Shown one piece after another: positions 57,174 through 64,000 of a stretch of 64,000 nucleotides of DNA. The first letter of the stretch is position 1; each line of letters opens with the position of its first letter. The translations under genes and the position numbers were made by a program. The notes under the pieces were generated by a model that was not told the origin of the DNA, searched no databases, and saw only the letters and a program-made list of their open reading frames with translations. Source of the stretch: Aspidiotus rigidus (taxonomy: Eukaryota > Arthropoda > Insecta > Hemiptera > Diaspididae); the NCBI GenBank assembly GCA_035079385.1, contig JAVHKY010000009.1, positions 682,001-746,000 on the forward strand, read 5' to 3'.

Positions 57174-57301
57174 TATTGGCTTAGCCATCACCGAAGAGAA
57201 AAATTTCTCATTCGTTACGATGGTACCGAAGGGGTATCGAAACGTTACTTTTGTAACAAAAATAAAGAATTTTTCCCATTCAGTGGCGGCTAAGCCAATA
57301 A
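57174..57301. repeat. Small fold-back repeat, arms ~40 bp
   Basis: TATTGGCTTAGCCATCAC (57174) is inverted as GTGGCGGCTAAGCCAATA (57283-57300). Pairing continues inward through GAAAAATTTCT / GAATTTTTC. It is a MITE-like hairpin of about 128 bp. A duplicated target was not established. Confidence 0.6.
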
Positions 57302-57406
57302 TACGAATATTTCATTTTTCAATCTTTCATGTCCCATATTTTCCTACAAAAATAATATTATTGTCCGTCAATTTTGTACAATCTGTGCACAAAAGTACTC
57401 GTAGAC

Positions 57407-57588
57407 CAAGGTGTTTGAAACGAGGTGTGCTCAGCTCAATGTAAACAACAAGGCGCTACATCAGCTGATCTCCATTTAAAACAATGTAAAAACGGAACCG
57501 GGTGACGCGTCCCATGTATTTTTAAATGTACATGCGGGTTGCGTTTTGTTTACAATCGAACTGAGCACACCCCTTTTCAATCACCTTG
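57407..57588. mobile_element. 182-bp MITE with ~48-bp TIRs and perfect 9-bp TSD
   Basis: The left arm begins CAAGGTGTTTGAAACGAGG and continues GTGTGCTCAGCTCAATGTAA. The right arm, read inward from 57588, begins CAAGGTGATTGAAAAGGGG and continues GTGTGCTCAGTTCGATTGTA. CTCGTAGAC flanks both sides (57398-57406 and 57589-57597) without mismatch. The 9-bp duplication points to Mutator-type mobilisation. The TIR sequence is unlike either of the other 9-bp-TSD elements here, so it is a separate family. No coding. Confidence 0.84.
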
Positions 57589-57599
57589 CTCGTAGACTA

Positions 57600-60500
57600 G
57601 TTCGGGCTGTCATGTTCCTACTTACTTTCAGTAATGAATGATACGGTATATGTTACGATCAGAATTGCTTTTAAAAACGAAATTAAAGAACAAAAACAGA
57701 TTCGGGACCGTGGAAAACGATATTTGAAAAAAAATTGAGTAAGAAGTTCGGGTACTTTCTGGGAAGATGGATCTTTTAATTATTATGTATCCGCAAATTT
57801 TTAGTCAATTTTTACACTTTCGCTTTCACAATGACTTTTTAGTACAATCGACAACGAACTCAGCTTTTCACAGTTTTAAAAAGAAGAAAAAGAAAAAAAA
57901 AAAATACCTTAAGCTTAAGGATACTTGTAATGAAAACATTCACTTCCTCATTCAACATGTTCCGTCAGTTGAAAACCGACTCCAGAACCTACAGAAATTT
58001 TCTCTGCAATACGAGTGGACATGCTCACGTGTTTCTAAAATTGTTCATTTTAGCGACTCCAAACTATTAGGAGTAGGTCCTCTTTAATTGTAGAAACTTC
58101 AGTTTATGGAAGGCCCTATTTGAGTGAATGGTATAGAAGAATTTTAAATACCAAAATAAAAATGTTTATGAGTGGTACAAGAAATGTTTCCGAATATCGA
58201 GAATAAGTATTCCATTACCCACGTACTGTATGAAATTGGCAAATACATACCTAGGTAGTTTTTGAATTTATTTTTCAGGTATTCTCAAGAAAATCACGCA
58301 GATTCGCCCTACAAATATTGGTAGTGACAAAGAGAATCGGAGAACAATTGTAATACCTACACAAATAGCAATCATAACAGCAGGTATGTACTTATCGTTA
58401 ATACGCAGGAAGATGAGTACCTATTGTGAGTGATTTTTTAGTGCGATAACTATGGCGCCTAAATTTCGCACATCGGCCTAGCTCCTCAGACATTAGAGAC
58501 GATAAACTATATAGTTTGTTGCTCGCTACAACGTCACAAAACCACTTATTTTTTCTTTCAACGTGCAAGTATTTCTTAACAATCAAAAACGATCGATAAG
58601 TGCGAATTCGTATCATCTATTTCATCTGTACCGTGGGTGGACATTCAATCTTCTTTTCAACCCTAGAGAATTGTTTGAAACGTGCCACTTACACCATAAC
58701 TTCCGGGTAAATTCTACATCAGACGTGGATTACCGACACACGTGTTGTGAAATTATTTTGGTTGTGTAAAGTGGTTGCTGAAGCCATGAACGAAGGAATT
58801 GACGATTACCATGAAAGATTTCTTTCTGCATGCCCCTCCTTTTCACCGGGCAGCTCCGATTTACTCACAAGATGACAAATACATTTACGAGTTAAAAGAA
58901 TCAGATAAGAAAAGATACTCGATGTACAGAAAATCATTCGAGCATTCTAGACACAGCACAGGTGATATTAGGAACTATATACTACAATGCTAGTAGATAA
59001 AATGATTTTCCTTTCCCAGTAAACTATCCAAACGATTTTAGCTGAAAAGGAGGAGGGCGGGACATTCTCTGTTTTTGCTTCCGTTACTTGCATTAATTCG
59101 CTAAAAATACGTATGAGTAGTACGCTTCATTCACGAATAAAGAGAGTAAGCACTGACCGCTGATTGTATGATGCAGAAACATAAGGAGCGTTGAGAAAGT
59201 GGTAACCTAATCATACGATTTTTTCTGTCAATGCTAATATATCAATTTTAAATATTGTTTCGCGTGGAAAATGCAGGTCGTCATCCTCAGCCCTCCAACG
59301 CGGGATTTTGTATCGTGACTAAACTTATCACAAACAATTCAATCCACCGGGACTTTGAAATTCTATTCAAATGAGGGAGCAGGCTTTCAATATTGGATAG
59401 TGTGAAATAGGTACTATGAACGTTTAACGATAAGAATGAGGGGGTGGGATTTATTTCCATTTTGTGGGTCCCTAAATACGCGACACGAGTAATTGGAGAA
59501 TGATCGGTGAATTTTGATTGAAAGTTCAAAGATTAGAGACGGGCAGAGTGTACATTTCTTTGGTCTCTAAAATGAACCCGAAATCCAAAGATAGGAATGC
59601 TGGATTTCTCTAGTCCCAAAAATTTGAAATGGATAATATACCGGAAAAACGGCAGAAGAACATAATTTATAATTGGCGGAACAAAATTGAACAAAATGTG
59701 AACAAAAATTATGACATTAGTCAGAACCCGAAATTCAAATATGGGAGAGCTGCATTTCTCCAGCCCCAAAAATTTTTAAATTTATGTAGCGGGAAACGGT
59801 ACGTGGAATTTGCTGAACAAAATTGAACGAGATATGAACAAAATTATGACAGTCACAATACAAAATTCTGAGATGGGGCATGGGACATGGATCTGGAAAA
59901 TGCGAAGAACGAAAGTTGTACCTCTTTTAATTTCCTTCAGGTTTTTCCGGTGGCTTTTTTCACATTAGCCATCTATTTTAACAAACTTCCAAAGGTACAA
60001 TATGCAAAGATAATCGTTAGAACACCTAATTATAGAAAAGTTCATTCTTTGACTTTATTTGCGGATCGGGTCCATCTTTTCTTATTCCTTCATAAAATAT
60101 GGCCTATATTATAATATTCTAAATCGGCAAAAATCGTTGTATTTTATGATTCAAGAGAAATCTGAATAATTCACTTCTAACTTGAGTGCAGATTTCAAAA
60201 ACGGATGAATGTGATTTGACTGAAAATTACAATCGATTTCTTTCAATCCTAACAAAATTAAGTAATTTCTGTTGATCTCTAAGAAGCATTCCTGAACTAG
60301 ATTGAGTTGTCGGATTGACAGATCTGTTGATCGCTGAATTGAAGAATGAATGTAAACTACGATCGAGTTATACGATAAATTATCGCATTTTATCTTTATA
60401 TAAATAGGTACTCGTCGAACGAATGGGACGCGCGAGATACGGTACATAAATTAAAGAGAGAAGAAAGGTTTCTAATCAGTACAAGGTCCGTTTGTTCGAA

Positions 60501-60690
60501 CTGCCAATTACATTTTACAGAAAATTATGATCATACACTCATATTCAAACGACCGCGTCGGGAAAAAATGGTGCTGAGTGATTGAACTGTGATATTTATA
60601 GTATTTGGGTGGCAGAATTTAACTTTATAATTGAAATTTTACATTTAGAAATGAGGCTTTTCCAACACTCTAAAAATAAGGTAAAAACTT
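57600..60690. other. No gene recognised
   Basis: AT-rich. An open frame at 58799-58993 (DDKYIYELKESDKKRYSMYR, then GT at 58970) looks mildly exon-like but has no family match. At 59560-59830 a CCGAAATCCAAAGATAGG / CCGAAATTCAAATATGGGAG block with CCAAAAATTTgaaat recurs about 145 bp apart, a weak tandem duplication. Confidence 0.4.
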
Positions 60691-60691
60691 T

Positions 60692-61794
60692 AATTGCAAG
60701 ATAAAAGAATTTGAATGAGCGATAGGATACAGAACATTAAAATAGATGGTTCGAAAGATAGTAAAATGAATTATTTGCCCGTTACATATTGATTGCAATT
60801 GAAATATATCAAACGAACGATGACCGATAGGATATTATGATTCATTTTCATAAAATATATTTCGGAATATGACTTGCACTGACACATTGATAAAATATTA
60901 TCGCTGTAGAATATTATGTAGTAATGTTTTGTACGTGAAGCAGACCTGTCTTTTGTTAGTTGCAGTTGTAGTTGGTCAATGTTTGTGTGTTGGACCTTGT
61001 ACGCACTTTTCGTGATAAATATTCAATTTCCATTAATATCATGTCCGAGAGTGACGAAGATACAAATTTGACCAATCTAGAGGAATTTCGTGACAGTGAA
61101 TCTGAAGAAGAAGAGCCTTTGGAGCCCCAGCCTAAACAAAAGCGAACAATTCGACACTGGACCAAGATTCAAGATTTTGAAACGAAGAATGATGCAGAGG
61201 AAGCTGAAGCCGTACACGATAGGTAGGCCTGTATAAGAAAACGGCAGTCCAAAGAACCGACGATGGACAAAATGTTCTGCACCGGTGTACAGCGGGAAAA
61301 TATAGGGCAGCTGAGTGCCCGGTTAGTTTATATCTTTTGTATCACAGTAATAGCCATAAAGTAACGTTGTTCAAGACTGACGGCGGGCATGATAATCATA
61401 ATCTCAAACCCTCTCGTGGTTTACCTACGGCAGTCCGCAGAAGGCAAAATTAGTCCTCCTCGGTCAGAAGAGGAAAAGGAGCCGGCCAGTGAAGGCGAAG
61501 AGAGCGTTTATTATTAAATGAATTATCGCTCTTTATGTAATAAATTATCGTTCACTTTTGAACTCTTGTAAGTCAAAATTTAGAGCTAATGTGCATTTGT
61601 AATGGTGCTTAACAATTTTTCAACTGAACTGATATTTTTGAAATTTTATTTTACAATGTTTAACGTGAATTCGTACTTTTAATCGCGCATTGCTTCGTTT
61701 TATCGTTTATTACAATTTTTCGTATACATTTCATTCTTTCTATCGTTTAATCTTCTCCTGTTATCGCTCATATGATATATTTTAACTTGCGATC
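60692..61794 (+). mobile_element. Internally deleted MULE with diverged TIRs
   Basis: TTTAATTGCAAGATAAAAG...TGAGCGATA (from about 60690) pairs with the inverse of 61720-61794 (TTTGATCGCAAGTTAAAA...TGAGCGATA). Between them lie an N-terminal zinc-domain fragment and, only about 10 bp after it, the C-terminal transposase tail. The whole catalytic core is therefore missing. MULE families commonly spawn such internal-deletion derivatives. No exact 9-bp target duplication could be found, so the ends are approximate. Confidence 0.55.
61041..61519 (+). pseudogene. MULE transposase N-terminus joined to C-terminal tail, core deleted
   Basis: ATG 61041 opens MSESDEDTNLTNLEEFRDS, an acidic stretch, and KIQDFETKNDAEEA, stopping at 61224-61226. 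In the next frame a zinc-ribbon/FLYWCH-like module follows: HRCTAGKYRAAECPVSLYLL and KVTLFKTDGGHDNHN, with the C..C..H.H ligands retained. After a stop near 61449, the tail LLGQKRKRSRPVKAKRAFII ends at TGA 61517-61519, matching the SWIM-transposase tails elsewhere here. The N-terminal module is a DNA-binding domain in the family. The DDE core and SWIM domain are absent, so this copy cannot transpose itself. Confidence 0.72.
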
Positions 61795-61799
61795 AAATG

Positions 61800-63685
61800 G
61801 TAGGTATCCAAAATTAAGTGAAAAATTCAGATCCTCTACTCGGACCGCAGTGACGTACCTACAAGACAAGGGAATCTCTCAACTTTTAAATTGCTAAATT
61901 TCTCAATACAAATGCTGTATCAACAATATGAGAAAATTAATTTCAATGATGTTTCCATCTGAGACTACGATAACAACTTGAAAAAGAGAAATACCCAATA
62001 TTAGAAGGGATTCATACAATTGAAAATTAGCAAAATGTGAACTTCAAATCTAACACCAATAGTAGGTAACACGTAATTGCATTCAACATCACCCTACCTA
62101 TTTTTACTTGTTTCATGATCTTCTCTCTCAATATTCTTATCCGCTACTGTGGTCAGAACATTGTTTGCTCTTGATAATGCAGATTGGTCTGCGAAGCGTT
62201 GAGCATCTCTCGCAATTTTTTGCAGTTTTTATTCTTATCTTTTTTTTCATACAGCCTAATATTTTCAAAGTGGTGGAGAAGCCACATTCCTAATAGTAAA
62301 AATTCAATTGTTGAATCAATCCTACCACGAAAAATTCTTATTAATATTTCTAATTTTATAGAATCTGGATCGAGTTGAACGCCCACGAAAAATGAAGCAC
62401 AGTGTCGATTTGACAATTAGTGCACGTCTTGACTACTTGTATAGGTTACACGACACGATCGGTACAGCCTGTCTCGAGCAGAATTCAATCGAAAAAACGA
62501 CGTGGCTACCGGTAAAATTGGAATCACGTTTCACCGCGTCAGAAATCAGAAGTCGTACAGTTTGCCGCATCAACGCCTTCTTAAAAGTCTTCGTTCTTGT
62601 TTATTTCAAATCAAATCATTCTCTCATTCGGCATGTGAGTCGCGTTTTCTACCGGATAATCGAACGTGTTGCTAACATTACGAAACCTCCTTCAATTTGA
62701 TATTCTTGTCGGACTTCGTTATTGGTTCATAAGCGTAATTTATTTATTCGTATTTATTTACTGTATTCCTAAACAATAGCACCGGAAATCTTTGTTTCAA
62801 GGTCCTCGCATTACGAGTATTCCATATGAAGCTAGAGCTGATCGTCGCTTCGTAGAATATACAATTGGATCGTATCCGACAACCATCATAATCGTTCTTT
62901 ACCACACCACATTTTGTCACATTACTAATGTACCTTCTCGAATGAATACAGGTAGCCCCAACCCACGAGTCTATTCGACGCGATTTATTTTTTGTCATCA
63001 TTAATAACAACAACGACGAGACTTGTCTAAAGATTAATAAGTACTTGCACTAAGCAACAAACTATAGCGCAGAAATTAATATTAGACCGTTTATTATTTA
63101 TTTTAAAATTGTATATTCGCTTAATAGTACAATACCTATATTTTTCATTGAGCTCACAGATTGTCTGTGGAATTGAGATAGGAAAAATTTTGGTAGTCTC
63201 AAGCTTTTCTCACAGATAAAAATAAGCCCAAATCGATAATTCATTTTTTATTTGAAACAACTAACTACTTATCTATCAAGTCATATAATGGATCGCTAAA
63301 CTGCCACTGAAAATTTGATGGAAAGAAATTTAAGGACGTTTTTTTTGGTACCTCTTAAATCAAAGCAGCGAGAAGATCTGGCTTACGCAGCAACATAAAC
63401 AGAACTGACTTTTCTAAATTCTCAAAAACTTTGGTAAATGATTAACAACACTTTTATTCTTCTATTCCTACGTGAATTAACGATAGAATCACTTACTTTT
63501 TCCGTACGTTACGGTAGTTATTCTTAGCCTACGAGTAGTATTGGTCTGGTATACTGTATGATAGGCTGAAGGGCTCAATTCTTTATCACCAACGATTCCT
63601 GGCATCTCCATCTCCAGCTGTTATTCTTCTTACGCACTCATAAATCGTATTCGCACTCTCATCACCATTTTCTATGCAAGCTCCA
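61800..63685. other. No gene recognised
   Basis: Open frames such as 62392-62700 (102 residues) lack motifs. No RNA gene or strong repeat was seen. Confidence 0.42.
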
Positions 63686-63689
63686 TCTC

Positions 63690-63955
63690 AAGATTCTCCA
63701 TCTGGAAATCCAGTTATAAGGAGATCCCGAAAAACGAAAAAAATCGATATCGAAGCCAAAGAAGCAACCCAATCACCCATCAGTCAACCCTCATTCCTTC
63801 CCCCACATTTCGACCTCTCCTGACGCATTAACGAACAAATACATCACTTGAGCCTGAATCACTCATAGGTCTAACCTCAAGTCTCACTCAAAGAAGCTAG
63901 TCCAAATTTAAAATTATAATCCCATCTCCTTGGACACCTCAAATCGACCATGAAC
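63690..63955 (-). repeat. Dispersed repeat family, copy 3 of 3
   Basis: In reverse complement this shows GAGTGAGACTTGAGGTTAGA, CAGGCTCAAGTGATGTATTT, GTTAATGCGTC and GATGGGTGATTGGGTTGCTT, the same order as copies 1 and 2. The window ends just beyond it. Confidence 0.55.
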
Positions 63956-64000
63956 TACTGCCAATTAAGTATACACACGAGAAAATGATCAATAATAAAA

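Noticed and set aside
58799..58993. 64-residue plus-strand ORF as an exon
   Set aside because: Charged, exon-like residues and a GT after CACAG are suggestive, but there is no acceptor, partner exon or family match.

Overview
This window is eukaryotic, intron-bearing nuclear DNA that is AT-rich and crowded with transposons. I see no long intact host gene, operon or ribosome-binding site. The recognisable pieces are Mutator-like (MULE) transposons with FLYWCH or SWIM zinc domains, a pogo/Tigger element, R1-like LINEs with a CCHC gag, an RTE-like LINE, a Penelope-like element, a copia fragment, a KRBA2/Ginger-type integrase element, a tRNA-derived SINE and a U6 snRNA copy. This mix, with the frequent TACCTACC-type motifs, suggests an arthropod, most plausibly an insect and perhaps a hemipteran. 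That assignment is an inference, not proven here.

Layout. 1-1.9 kb: Penelope-like RT plus GIY-YIG, then an RTE-like LINE 3' end. 2.0-5.2 kb: a MULE with terminal inverted repeats (TIRs), a near-perfect 9-bp target-site duplication (TSD), a frameshifted FLYWCH-MULE transposase and a nested copia fragment. 7.5-9.4 kb: a long palindrome and degenerate repeats. 11.7-13.2 kb: a fold-back MULE derivative with ~268-bp arms and a perfect 9-bp TSD, beside a decayed SWIM-transposase tail. 14.8-21.8 kb: R1-like LINE copies and a 153-bp tandem repeat; a Tigger element sits inside one LINE gag reading frame. 22-26.3 kb: ~120-bp tandem repeats, a SINE, a possible host 3' exon and a U6 copy. 26.3-35 kb: mostly unannotated DNA with two possible first exons and hairpins. 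35.0-37.8 kb: a TIR-flanked integrase pseudogene. 41-46.6 kb: another R1-like LINE copy, a Tigger MITE and a three-unit large tandem repeat. 46.8 kb: a poly(A) retro-insertion with a 13-bp TSD. 50.4-52.1 kb: MULE tails in opposite orientations. 57.2-57.6 kb: two small fold-back elements, one with a perfect 9-bp TSD. 60.7-61.8 kb: an internally deleted MULE. The last 300 bp carry the third copy of a dispersed repeat.

The window reads as a layered graveyard of transposons. At least three insertions with 9-bp TSDs and four SWIM-transposase tail fragments show that Mutator-like elements have been especially active. Non-autonomous derivatives (a Tigger MITE, fold-back MULEs, an internally deleted MULE) sit beside decayed coding relatives. 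Candidate host sequence is limited to short exon-like stretches whose identity I cannot establish.
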